32,901 bases of DNA from a virus. Under the pieces are notes generated by a model. The model was not told where the DNA came from. It saw only the letters and a list, made by a program, of their open reading frames with translations, and made no database searches. Positions 4,728 through 12,376 of this stretch are shown piece by piece. The position numbers and the translations under genes were made by a program. Where the stretch lies: the IMG/VR virus record IMGVR_UViG_3300044951_002330, positions 1 to 32,901 of that record. The stretch is one strand, 5' to 3'. Numbering within the stretch: position 1 is the stretch's first letter; each line of letters begins with the position of its first letter.

Positions 4728-4850
4728 AATACACCTATGTTGAGAGTAATGGAGACAACTCACTTAATAGATAGTCAAGATTGTTGCTGGTATAACCGAT
4801 AAATAAGTTTCTCAGCTTGTGCAACATTCATCTAAGGTGTATTCTTTTTT
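4728..4850 (+). ncRNA. Candidate structured RNA 3 with terminal T-run
   Basis: AATACACCT (4728-4736) is the exact reverse complement of AGGTGTATT (4835-4843). Directly inside, ATGTTG (4737-4742) pairs with CAACAT (4822-4827), leaving a 7-nt bulge TCATCTA on the 3' side. The ~80-nt interior has smaller helices: GAGT (4744-4747) with ACTC (4758-4761), GGT-ATA-ACC (4789-4797) and possibly CTTA/TAAG (4763-4766, 4804-4807). CTTTTTT follows the closing helix at once, like a terminated RNA. No coding frame runs through it. The stacked closing helices with a conserved-looking bulge are the best sign that this is a real RNA. Confidence 0.55.
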
Positions 4851-4905
4851 ATTAGCCATAATAAAAATTCTCACGTTCTTACAAACCTTGGATAGGTATA
4901 ATGAA

Positions 4906-4969
4906 ACATTGTATTTATGATTATTAATATCATAATAAAATTGGAAAACTTTGTTGGTGTTTACAATGT
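4906..4969 (+). repeat. Nested inverted repeats
   Basis: ACATTGTA (4906-4913) pairs with TACAATGT (4962-4969) and encloses a perfect TTATGAT/ATCATAA hairpin (4915-4921, 4929-4935). In such A/T-rich sequence a chance origin is possible, but the nesting, ~90 nt upstream of the next ATG, could form a 5' leader structure. Confidence 0.4.
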
Positions 4970-5055
4970 ATTTACTATATTATCCTCTGTAAATAATAAA
5001 ATTATCATTAGTTTTAGGATTCTAATGTATGGTTAAAATCAAATTAAAAAGAATT

Positions 5056-5199
5056 ATGAAAGAAATTCACGTAAGTTTTGCTATTGCTGTAGTTTTTGTT
5101 ATAGCACTTGTTATTAGTAATTACAGGGCAAAAACAAAAGAAAAAAGAAGAATAAAAAGAGAATACCAAGAAACTCTTAAAGATTTCAAAGACATTTAA
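5056..5199 (+). CDS. Small membrane-anchored protein (47 aa)
   Basis: The N-terminus MKEIHV is followed by one transmembrane helix (residues ~7-22, SFAIAVVFVIALVISNY) and a highly charged, mostly basic cytoplasmic tail (RAKTKEKRRIKREYQETLKD). The arrangement, hydrophobic anchor then basic coiled tail, differs from the upstream small membrane proteins, whose basic part comes first. Preceded by an A-rich leader. Function unknown. Confidence 0.65.
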   Translation: MKEIHVSFAIAVVFVIALVISNYRAKTKEKRRIKREYQETLKDFKDI

Positions 5200-5219
5200 G
5201 CAAGGGAAACCTTTCTATG

Positions 5220-5285
5220 TCCTGATTTTCTCTAGTATTTTCTTGGTTTTAAAGACTAGAGAAGTCAGGATTATTTTAAAACCAA
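5220..5285 (+). promoter_or_regulatory. Candidate regulatory pseudoknot in 5' leader
   Basis: Two interleaved helices are visible. In the first, TTCTCTAGT pairs with ACTAGAGAA, extended by TCCTG with CAGGA (5' strand 5220-5236, 3' strand 5255-5270, small internal loop). In the second, TTGGTTTTAAA (5243-5253) pairs exactly with TTTAAAACCAA (5275-5285). The 5' strand of the second lies in the loop of the first and vice versa, so they form either an H-type pseudoknot or two alternative hairpins. The structure sits 14 nt before the ATG at 5300 and uses two opposed copies of the leader repeat as one helix. Confidence 0.5.
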
Positions 5286-5299
5286 ATAAATTTAAAACC
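5275..5299 (+). repeat. Double start-codon leader repeat (short forms)
   Basis: TTTAAAACCAA (5275-5285) and TTTAAAACC (5291-5299) stand in tandem before the ATG at 5300. The first pairs with an inverted copy at 5243-5253. Confidence 0.55.
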
Positions 5300-5734
5300 A
5301 TGAGCTTACCAACACCCGAAGAGTTTGAAAAACTCTCTTTAACTGACAAATTAGAAGCAGTTATTAAAGCAATGACTTTAGTTAATTTAATTAAAGAAGT
5401 AGGGAACTTAACTAATGTAGTATCTAAAGAAACAGAAAAAGATTATCAAGATAATTTTGATAGAACTTTTCAACAAGTTGGAGATGTTATTAAATTAACT
5501 TCTATGTTAGCAACAGGATATTTATGGGATGCAGAACATCTTAAAAATAGAACTCTTGATAGAATAGAAAGACTTGCTTTATTACAGAAAAAAGCAATTA
5601 TAGTTGAAATTAACTGCGAAAAAAAATTAAAATGTAATCATTGTGAACATCTTCATAATGTAAATACATTAATATATTTTCCTGACACAAAAGAAAAGTT
5701 TTATACAATGAATGAATTTTTAACCTCAATATAA
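5300..5734 (+). CDS. Hypothetical protein with C-terminal Cys/His cluster (144 aa)
   Basis: ATG 5300 (MSLPTPEEFEKLSLTDKLEA) is preferred over the ATG at 5243, since the leader repeats lie immediately before it and the upstream 19 codons overlap the inverted-repeat structure. The first ~100 residues are helical and charged. Near residue 110-125 is CEKKLKCNHCEHLHNVN, with a CxxC and several His, a possible zinc site, followed by a short beta segment. It could be a small zinc-binding adaptor or regulator. Six nt separate it from the next gene. Confidence 0.7.
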   Translation: MSLPTPEEFEKLSLTDKLEAVIKAMTLVNLIKEVGNLTNVVSKETEKDYQDNFDRTFQQVGDVIKLTSMLATGYLWDAEHLKNRTLDRIERLALLQKKAIIVEINCEKKLKCNHCEHLHNVNTLIYFPDTKEKFYTMNEFLTSI

Positions 5735-5740
5735 AAAGAA

Positions 5741-6139
5741 ATGAGAAAACCAATTAAAGAACTAAAAGCATTATCAACACAAGAATTAGAAGCATATTTC
5801 AAACAAATACTTCTTGAAGATTATAATATATCTTCAGAAAGATTTGACATACTTCAATCTTTCTTATCTGATTTATCAACAAGAAAAGATTTAGAAAGTA
5901 TCTTAGATGTTGTAGAAGTAATAAAACATCAAAACTTTACAACAGAAGAAACTATTCTTTGTGTTGCAAGTAAAGTTAGTGAAGTTAATTTCTTAAGAAA
6001 TAAATTAGCTGAAGCTGAACAAATTATACATATAGTTCAAAGAAAAGATGCTCTTGAAGATATGATGAGTTCACATAATATCAAAGAAGAAGAAGATTCT
6101 TTTGTTGATTTTAAAGAAGACCTTGATTCTGAAGAATAA
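5741..6139 (+). CDS. Acidic helical hypothetical protein (132 aa)
   Basis: Predominantly helical by composition, rich in Leu, Glu and Ser. It has a probable coiled-coil segment around residues 85-105 (NFLRNKLAEAEQIIHIVQRK) and a very acidic C-terminal tail (NIKEEEDSFVDFKEDLDSEE). No enzymatic motif. Co-transcribed with the preceding zinc-site protein and followed by an intrinsic terminator that closes the left-arm operon. An acidic tail may mediate protein-protein contacts or mimic nucleic acid, but this is inference. Confidence 0.7.
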   Translation: MRKPIKELKALSTQELEAYFKQILLEDYNISSERFDILQSFLSDLSTRKDLESILDVVEVIKHQNFTTEETILCVASKVSEVNFLRNKLAEAEQIIHIVQRKDALEDMMSSHNIKEEEDSFVDFKEDLDSEE

Positions 6140-6151
6140 AAAATAGCATTT

Positions 6152-6179
6152 GTAGATTGGCTAAACTAATCTACTTTTT
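6152..6179 (+). terminator. Intrinsic terminator closing the left-arm unit
   Basis: GTAGATT (6152-6158) pairs with AATCTAC (6168-6174) over a 9-nt loop, followed by five T. Confidence 0.75.
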
Positions 6180-6235
6180 AACATAGCATATTTATTACAT
6201 TTCACTTATTTATTAATCCATTAAAAAGTATTAAA

Positions 6236-6859
6236 ATGGAAGCAATTACCGCAACTGCAACAGCAGTAAGAAAAGAAGTAACCAAAACTGGGGTTACAAT
6301 CGACAAAGTTTATGTTGGAGATTTTCAAAAAGAAGGAACTAAGTCTTGTCAATTAAGACAAGTAGTAAAAACGATTAGTTACTATCCTTCAAAACAAATC
6401 AAAAGCAATATGCAAGACAATCCGTTTAGCATAGTTGATTTTGGTTTTGCAGAACAACAATTCCCTAACACAGAAAACAGAGTTGCTTGGATTGATGTGC
6501 CTATGGCTGCAACCCAAGATGATGTATTGGCTAAATTGCCAACAACGTCTTGCCTTTACAGAGTAATGAGCAATAGACCAATCTTAACCAATAATCAAGC
6601 TTATGCTATTGATGAAGGTTTAAGAACAATGGATGAATTTGCTGCTACTCAAATTGTGAGATATGGCACAGAATCAGAATTTGCAGGTCAAATTGTAAAA
6701 GATGAAAATGGCAAACCTCAATATCGTCAAATTTTCTACAGTAATGTAGCAAAAGAAGATAGTGATTTGAGAAATGCTGTTGCATCAGATTACTATGCAA
6801 GTGCAGCAATTGTTGCAGAATTGTCAGGTGCTTCTCTTGTTGAGGGACAAGAGTTGTAA
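6236..6859 (+). CDS. Hypothetical soluble protein, own transcription unit (207 aa)
   Basis: Soluble protein with a well-mixed composition and no membrane segment. The N-terminal part (residues ~20-60) has beta-prone segments; the C-terminal ~60 residues are Ala/Ser-rich and end with LSGASLVEGQEL. It is bounded by terminators on both sides (6152 and 6873), and its codon choices (more TTG, AAC, GGT) look less A/T-biased than the neighbours, so it is probably expressed strongly and alone. Position just before the replication helicase would fit an abundant DNA-replication accessory such as a single-strand DNA-binding protein, but no OB-fold signature is visible and I do not assign it. Confidence 0.8.
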   Translation: MEAITATATAVRKEVTKTGVTIDKVYVGDFQKEGTKSCQLRQVVKTISYYPSKQIKSNMQDNPFSIVDFGFAEQQFPNTENRVAWIDVPMAATQDDVLAKLPTTSCLYRVMSNRPILTNNQAYAIDEGLRTMDEFAATQIVRYGTESEFAGQIVKDENGKPQYRQIFYSNVAKEDSDLRNAVASDYYASAAIVAELSGASLVEGQEL

Positions 6860-6872
6860 TGACAAAAATTAG

Positions 6873-6914
6873 GCTGAAGAATTAGGATTTCCCTAACTCT
6901 TCAGCTTTTTTTTT
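6873..6914 (+). terminator. Strong intrinsic terminator
   Basis: GCTGAAGAATTAGG (6873-6886) pairs with CCTAACTCTTCAGC (6892-6905) with one mismatch, followed by nine T. It is the strongest terminator in the window by eye. Confidence 0.92.
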
Positions 6915-6935
6915 GATAATTTAACAAATATTAAA

Positions 6936-8162
6936 ATGGGATTAACTCCACACCAAGAAGAAAAAATGCAACTATTAGTAGATGCTATAGAATCAGGATT
7001 AAACAGAGTTGTATTGACAGGAAGTGCAGGAGTAGGTAAAACTTATTTAGTAAATTATCTATTAAAATATTTTGCACAAAGAGCTGGTAAAATATATATT
7101 ACTGCCCCAACACATAAAGCTTTAGCTGTATTAAAAGAGAAAATAGATATTGAGTATAATGCAGAATTTAGTACAATCCATTCAGCTTTAAAATTAAAAA
7201 GAAAATTTAAACCTGATGGTAAAGTTTTCTTTGAACAAGAATTTAGTGAGAGATATCCACCCTTTCCAGGATGTAGCCTCTTAGTAATTGATGAAGCATC
7301 AATGTTAAATCAAGAAATGTTAGGTCATTTAAAACAATATCATTTCTCAATCATATTTATAGGAGATGAAAAGCAAATCAATCCTGTAAAAGAAGAAAAT
7401 TCTCCTGTATTTCATCAACATTGGTTTACAGTTGAACTAACTCAAATCATTAGACAAGGAGAAGGAAATCCTATCATTGATTTAAGCAGAAACTTACCTT
7501 TAATATGGGATAAAGTATTAAATCTTACTTCACAAAAGCATGGATTCTTATACACTGATGATAGACAAAAAGTAATAGAAAAATTAGCTGCAGTTAATGG
7601 GACAGATGAACTTAAGTATTTAGCTTGGACTAATAATGAAGTTGATGCTATTAATCAATCTGTAAGGCATCTTATTTATGGTGCTAACCCTGCAATGATT
7701 GAACAAGGAGAAGTTTTAGTTTTAAATGCCCCATATAGTTCTATAAAAAGAGAATACTACAATAATGAGGAAATAGAAATTGAAAACTTAATTGTTGTTA
7801 CTAAAAAATGTCATCCACCAGGATTAGGCTCTCTTGAAATAAATGCTTATTGCATAAATGACTCTATTTTTGCAGTACATGAATCTTCTTTGCAAGTTCA
7901 CAAGAAAATCTGCAAAGACCTTAAAGATTTAGCAAATAAAAAGCACATAAAATGGACAGAATACTATGGATATATTGAAAAGTTTGCTGATTTTACTTAT
8001 AATCATGCAATTACAATTCATAAATCTCAAGGCTCAACCTATAAAGATGTGATTATTAATGTGAGAGATGCCAACAGGAATAGAGATAAAAAAGAGAAGC
8101 AAAGATTATTCTACACAGCAGTAACTAGAGCTTCAGAATTATTAATTTTATACAATGTGTAA
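6936..8162 (+). CDS. SF1 DNA helicase, Dda/RecD-like (408 aa)
   Basis: A 5'-3' superfamily 1B helicase that would unwind DNA at the phage fork or during recombination. Motif I is GSAGVGKTYLVNYL (residues ~28-40), motif Ia ITAPTHKALAVLK (~55-67), motif II VIDEASML (~115-122), motif III FIGDEKQINPV, motif V TIHKSQGSTYKDV (~362-374) and motif VI FYTAVTRASELLIL (~390-403). The length matches phage T4 Dda-type helicases (~440 aa) more than host RecD2. It heads a run of replication genes with only 2 nt before the polymerase gene. Family assignment is strong; the precise role at the fork is inferred from Dda. Confidence 0.93.
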   Translation: MGLTPHQEEKMQLLVDAIESGLNRVVLTGSAGVGKTYLVNYLLKYFAQRAGKIYITAPTHKALAVLKEKIDIEYNAEFSTIHSALKLKRKFKPDGKVFFEQEFSERYPPFPGCSLLVIDEASMLNQEMLGHLKQYHFSIIFIGDEKQINPVKEENSPVFHQHWFTVELTQIIRQGEGNPIIDLSRNLPLIWDKVLNLTSQKHGFLYTDDRQKVIEKLAAVNGTDELKYLAWTNNEVDAINQSVRHLIYGANPAMIEQGEVLVLNAPYSSIKREYYNNEEIEIENLIVVTKKCHPPGLGSLEINAYCINDSIFAVHESSLQVHKKICKDLKDLANKKHIKWTEYYGYIEKFADFTYNHAITIHKSQGSTYKDVIINVRDANRNRDKKEKQRLFYTAVTRASELLILYNV

Positions 8163-8164
8163 AT

Positions 8165-10090
8165 ATGGCTGAGTTTATAGTAGATATAGAAAGTGATGGA
8201 TTACTAGATACTGTTACTAAAATCCATGTTGTAGGTTGGTTAAACATAGCAACAGGTAAAAGTGGAACTATTACTAATTACCCTGCTATGATTAGATTTT
8301 TTAATCAAAAAGATTTAACTGTAATTGGTCATAATTTCTATCGCTATGATAAGCCTTTAGTTGAAATGATATTAGGCATAAAACTAAATGCCAAGATATT
8401 AGATACTTTATTTCTATCTTGGTATTTAGAGCCTAATAGGTTAAAACATGGACTAGAATTTTATGGAGAAGACTTTGGTATTCTTAAACCTAAAGTAACT
8501 GATTGGACTGAACAACCTATTGAAGTTTATGTAAATAGAGTAGTTGAAGATGTAAAAATCAATTATCAACTCTTTAAAAATCAAATGACATATCTTAAAA
8601 TGCTATATGAAAATGCAGGAGAAAGAAAAAGATTACTCAATTATTTAATGTTCAAAGCTGAATGTGCTTTAGAACAAGAACAGGTTAAATGGAGATTAGA
8701 CTCTGTTAAATGTAGTGCTGACCTTGCTTTATTTGAAGCAGAATTTGAAAGAAAAACAGAAGTACTTGCTGAAGCAATGCCTGAATCAATTAGTTATAGA
8801 ACTCTTAACAAACCTAAAAATCTTTATAAAAAAGATGGCTCTCTAAACAAGAAAGCAGAAGATTGGAGAGAACTTCTAATGGAATTAGGATATGACCCTA
8901 TTGAACACAATGACCCTATCAAACTTGAAAAGAGTAGAGAAAGAGGAAACCCAGGTTCTACTGACCAATTAAAAGATTGGTTATTTGAATTAGGATGGAT
9001 TCCTGTTACTTTTAAGTATGATAAAAACACTAAAAGAGCTATCCCACAAGTAAGTTTGCCACAAGGAAAAGGATTATGTTGGAGTGTAAAGAGATTGTAT
9101 GATGTAGAGCCTATCTTACAGGAATTGGATATGTTTTATGTAATCAAGCATAGAATAGGATTGCTTAAAGGCTTTCTTAGAGATGTAGATGACAAAGGAT
9201 ATTTACAAGCTAAAATATCAGGATTAACTAATACTCTTAGATTTAAACATTCTGTAATTGTCAATTTACCTAAATATACAGGTAAAAAAGATTGGAAAGA
9301 TGGAGAACATATTAGAGGATGTTTGATAGCACCTGAAGGAATGATACTATGTGGTTCAGATATGTCTTCTTTAGAAGATAGAACTAAACAACATTATATG
9401 TATTTCTTTGACCCTGATTATGTAAATGAAATGAATACACCAGGATTTGACCCTCATCTTAATTTAGCTGAATTTGCTTATGAGATGACTAATGGAGAAA
9501 TGGGAGTAAGTCCTGAAGATATTGAATGGTATAAAGGTGTTGATGAAAATGAAGTTCTTATTGGTGAAGTAAAAAAGAAGTATCAGAATATCAAAGATGA
9601 AAGAAGTACTTTCAAAACTGTAAATTATGGTGCTGTTTATGGTGTTGGACCTCCCACAATGAGTAGAAGTTCAGGTATGCCAGTTAATAAATGCAAATTT
9701 CTTCTTGAAGCTTATTGGCAAAAGAATTGGTCTGTAAAAAAAGTTGCCAAAGCTTGTATAGTAAAAGTTATTGACAAGCAAATGTGGCTTTATAATCCTG
9801 TTAGTAAATTTTGGTATTCTTTAAGATATGATAAAGATAGATTTTCTACTCTTAATCAAGGAACAGGGGTATTCATATTTGATAATTATGTAAAAGGAGC
9901 TAGACAATTAGGAATAAGAATGTGTGGACAGTTTCACGATGAAATTGTATTCCCAATAAAACTAGGAGAAGAATCAAAAATTCACACAAAATTAAAAACT
10001 GTAATCCAAAAAATAAATACTACAATGAATCTAAATAGAGAAATGGGAGTTGATATTCAATTTGGAAATAATTATTCACAGATACATTAG
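8165..10090 (+). CDS. Family A DNA polymerase with 3'-5' exonuclease (641 aa)
   Basis: Replicative polymerase of the T7 gp5 type. The exonuclease domain starts at once: FIVDIESDG with D7 and E9 (Exo I), VIGHNFYRYD (Exo II, ~residues 54-63) and YVNRVVEDVKINYQLF (Exo III). The palm carries motif A CGSDMSSLEDR (~396-406), motif B RSTFKTVNYGAVYGVG (~479-494, with the R, K and YG expected) and motif C GQFHDEIVFP (~587-596). No 5' nuclease domain is present, as usual in phage enzymes. Length is slightly below T7 gp5 (704 aa). Both nuclease and polymerase residues are intact, so it should proofread. The start follows the helicase stop by 2 nt. Confidence 0.96.
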   Translation: MAEFIVDIESDGLLDTVTKIHVVGWLNIATGKSGTITNYPAMIRFFNQKDLTVIGHNFYRYDKPLVEMILGIKLNAKILDTLFLSWYLEPNRLKHGLEFYGEDFGILKPKVTDWTEQPIEVYVNRVVEDVKINYQLFKNQMTYLKMLYENAGERKRLLNYLMFKAECALEQEQVKWRLDSVKCSADLALFEAEFERKTEVLAEAMPESISYRTLNKPKNLYKKDGSLNKKAEDWRELLMELGYDPIEHNDPIKLEKSRERGNPGSTDQLKDWLFELGWIPVTFKYDKNTKRAIPQVSLPQGKGLCWSVKRLYDVEPILQELDMFYVIKHRIGLLKGFLRDVDDKGYLQAKISGLTNTLRFKHSVIVNLPKYTGKKDWKDGEHIRGCLIAPEGMILCGSDMSSLEDRTKQHYMYFFDPDYVNEMNTPGFDPHLNLAEFAYEMTNGEMGVSPEDIEWYKGVDENEVLIGEVKKKYQNIKDERSTFKTVNYGAVYGVGPPTMSRSSGMPVNKCKFLLEAYWQKNWSVKKVAKACIVKVIDKQMWLYNPVSKFWYSLRYDKDRFSTLNQGTGVFIFDNYVKGARQLGIRMCGQFHDEIVFPIKLGEESKIHTKLKTVIQKINTTMNLNREMGVDIQFGNNYSQIH

Positions 10091-10092
10091 AT

Positions 10093-10425
10093 ATGATAAC
10101 AAGAACTCAATACAATTATTCCTGTGTAACAAAAACAGGGTTAACAAAGTCACTAGCATTAATTAGTAATTCTAAAGATTTAACTCTTTGGGATAATTCT
10201 ATGGGACAGACTTTTAAAACTATTAATGAAGCAGAAATCTATATGTGTGTAGAATTTCAAGATGTACTTTTAATTAGTAAATCAACAACTACTACTGTTA
10301 AAATAGAAAAACCTATTCAATTAGAAGTTTCAATAGGTAAAATAGGAGTATGGTGTCAATGTGATGGAGTTTATGCTACTAAGGAAACTATTTTTTGTCC
10401 TAAATGTAATAATCCTATACCATAA
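10093..10425 (+). CDS. Hypothetical protein with C-terminal zinc ribbon (110 aa)
   Basis: The N-terminal ~75 residues are beta-prone without a known motif. The C-terminus contains VWCQCDGVYATKETIFCPKCNNPIP: CxC, then ~12 residues, then CPKC, a four-Cys zinc ribbon. It lies 2 nt after the polymerase gene and 3 nt before the next one, so it is part of the replication operon and could be a polymerase accessory or a DNA-binding adaptor. Function unproven. Confidence 0.75.
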   Translation: MITRTQYNYSCVTKTGLTKSLALISNSKDLTLWDNSMGQTFKTINEAEIYMCVEFQDVLLISKSTTTTVKIEKPIQLEVSIGKIGVWCQCDGVYATKETIFCPKCNNPIP

Positions 10426-10428
10426 TTT

Positions 10429-10638
10429 ATGTTTTCTAATTTAATAGTTGGTCCAGCTATTTGCTCAGATAAGCCTCTTTTAACTAAAGAGATAAAGAAA
10501 GATATTGAAAAAGAAGGTCTTATTGTGGTAGCTATAGTTACTGATAAAAGAGACCCAATATTTAAAATGTTTGACCATCAAGAAGTAAAAGCTGAGGTTG
10601 TTTTTATAACAATACAATACAAAAAGAACTATGAATAA
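10429..10638 (+). CDS. Hypothetical protein (69 aa)
   Basis: Small protein with an alpha/beta pattern (EGLIVVAIVTDKRDPIFKMF, VKAEVVFITIQYKKNYE). No motif recognised. The frame is supported by tight packing: it starts 3 nt after the zinc-ribbon gene and overlaps the SF2 helicase gene by 8 nt, suggesting translational coupling with it. Confidence 0.65.
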   Translation: MFSNLIVGPAICSDKPLLTKEIKKDIEKEGLIVVAIVTDKRDPIFKMFDHQEVKAEVVFITIQYKKNYE

Positions 10639-11788
10639 AAATGAAACAAAAAGTAAAGTACAAAGGGAAGCCTTAGTTGCTGCAAAAGAAAAAAGTAGAG
10701 CTATTGTTATAATGGCGACAGGTGCAGGTAAATCTAAAGTAGCCATTGATTATGCAAAAGAAATAGTATTAGATAATCTCTTTGCTAAAATTCTAATCAT
10801 AGTCCCAACTGAAAAGTTAAGGGATGAAAATTGGAAAGAAGAATTTGCTAAATGGGATGCTATAGATATTTGGGATGCAAACATTGAAAGATGTTGTTAT
10901 GTATCAGCAAATAAATATGAAGGACAAGAATTTGATTTAGTAATTTGTGATGAAATTCATAATATTACTGAAAGTAATTCTTTATTTTTCTATCAAAATT
11001 CGATAGATAAAGCAATAGGTTTAACAGCTACAATACCTGAAAATGAAGATAAAAACCTTATTCTTTATAACTTAGGATTTGAAATTGTATATGAATTGTC
11101 TTTAGACAAAGCTGTAAAATTAGAATTAGTATCTCCTTATGAGGTAATCATAGTTAAAATACCACTTGAAGCAAACAAAAAGACTTGTATCTCAGGGAGT
11201 AAAGACAAACCTTTTCTTCAAACAGAAGTAAGTAAATATGATTATTTAACAGGAGTAATGAATAAAGCCATCTTTTCACTTGACCCTAAAGTTAAAGCCA
11301 CAGCAATGTTTAAAATTCTGGCTAGAATGAGATTCATTTATGATTTAAAGTCTAAAACTGAAGCTGCCAAATTCCTCCTAGAGAATTTAGTACCTCAACA
11401 CGAAAGAACTCTGATTTTTGCAGGTGGGATTTCTCAAGCAGAAGAATTATGTCAAAACTCTTTTCATTCTAAAAGCAAGAAAACTGATACTAGTTTTGAT
11501 GATTTTAAAGCTAGTAGAATCAATAGATTATCTTGTGTAAATGCTCTTAATGAAGGGCAGAATATACCTGATTTAGATGTTGGTTTTGTTGTGCAGTTAA
11601 ATTCAAAAGCCCTTAATCTTATACAAAGAATTGGAAGAATTGTAAGATACAGAGAAGGGCACAGAGCACAGATTTATATCTTATGTGCAACAGGAACTCA
11701 AGATGAAGTTTGGGTAGAAAAAGCTACAGAAGAATTGGATAAAAGTTGCATTACTTATGTAAACTATAAAGATTTTTTTGTATCTTAG
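10631..11788 (+). CDS. SF2 DNA helicase, UvsW/SNF2-like (385 aa)
   Basis: Superfamily 2 helicase or translocase. The N-terminal Q/motif I region is REALVAAKEKSRAIVIMATGAGKSKVA (described in two parts: QREALVAAK upstream, then the Walker A ATGAGKSK at ~28-35), motif II is VICDEIHNI (~103-111), motif III is GLTATIP (~132-138), and the C-terminal RecA lobe has LIFAGG, VNALNEGQNIPDLD (motif V) and LIQRIGRIVRYREG (motif VI, ~328-341). Known phage relatives reanneal or branch-migrate DNA at stalled forks and in recombination. ATG 10631 overlaps the preceding gene; an ATG three codons later is also possible. Confidence 0.9.
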   Translation: MNKNETKSKVQREALVAAKEKSRAIVIMATGAGKSKVAIDYAKEIVLDNLFAKILIIVPTEKLRDENWKEEFAKWDAIDIWDANIERCCYVSANKYEGQEFDLVICDEIHNITESNSLFFYQNSIDKAIGLTATIPENEDKNLILYNLGFEIVYELSLDKAVKLELVSPYEVIIVKIPLEANKKTCISGSKDKPFLQTEVSKYDYLTGVMNKAIFSLDPKVKATAMFKILARMRFIYDLKSKTEAAKFLLENLVPQHERTLIFAGGISQAEELCQNSFHSKSKKTDTSFDDFKASRINRLSCVNALNEGQNIPDLDVGFVVQLNSKALNLIQRIGRIVRYREGHRAQIYILCATGTQDEVWVEKATEELDKSCITYVNYKDFFVS

Positions 11789-11821
11789 TAGGCTCAACTA
11801 ATAATTAAATACCACAAATTT

Positions 11822-12376
11822 ATGTCTCAGATTGTAACAATCAACTCTGATATATTGTTAGCTTTAAGAGAGTGCAATATCAATAAAGATACTGCACTTC
11901 TCTATTTATTAGGCATCTATTTTAATATAGATACACAATACATCAATGAAAAAACTAAGACTCAGGTTAATGCCCTAAAAATAGTAGAAAGGGAATATAA
12001 AGATAATTCTACTACACTCCATAAAATTACTTGGAAAGTACCATTATTTACAGAAGAGAAAAGTGAAGCTTTTGCTTGGGTAACTGACTGGATGGAAGGA
12101 TTTGCTAAAATCAACCCTGAAAGAAAAGGAACTAAATCCTCTGTAGATGCAAGAATGAAGAAATTCTTTGCAGAACATCCTGAAGTTAGGGTTCAAGATG
12201 TCTTTGCAGCAACTCAGGCTTATTTCAAAACTGTTAATGACCCACAATATCTTAAATCATCTCATAAATTCATTATGGATGGAGCAGGATTTAGTAAGGT
12301 TAGTATGCTTGAACAATGGCTTGAAACTATTAAAGTGTCAGGAATTAGAGATGGTAGAACTAGTAAAATGAGATAA
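11822..12376 (+). CDS. Hypothetical replication-associated protein (184 aa)
   Basis: Helical soluble protein without a nucleotide-binding motif. The middle contains FAWVTDWMEGFAKINPERKGTK and SSVDARMKKFFAEHPEV, the C-terminus FIMDGAGFSKVSMLEQWLE. Its stop codon overlaps the ATG of the DnaB-like helicase gene (TAATG), so the two are translationally coupled. A partner directly coupled to the replicative helicase suggests a helicase loader or replisome organiser, and helical composition would allow it, but no homology to a known loader can be claimed. Confidence 0.78.
   Translation: MSQIVTINSDILLALRECNINKDTALLYLLGIYFNIDTQYINEKTKTQVNALKIVEREYKDNSTTLHKITWKVPLFTEEKSEAFAWVTDWMEGFAKINPERKGTKSSVDARMKKFFAEHPEVRVQDVFAATQAYFKTVNDPQYLKSSHKFIMDGAGFSKVSMLEQWLETIKVSGIRDGRTSKMR

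Larger units (their letters stand above)
4656..5055 (+). other. Gene-free stretch with candidate structured RNAs
   Basis: 400 nt without a convincing coding frame. It contains the multi-helix structure at 4728-4850 and a two-helix element at 4906-4969. The remaining sequence is A/T-rich and shows nothing clear. Confidence 0.6.
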
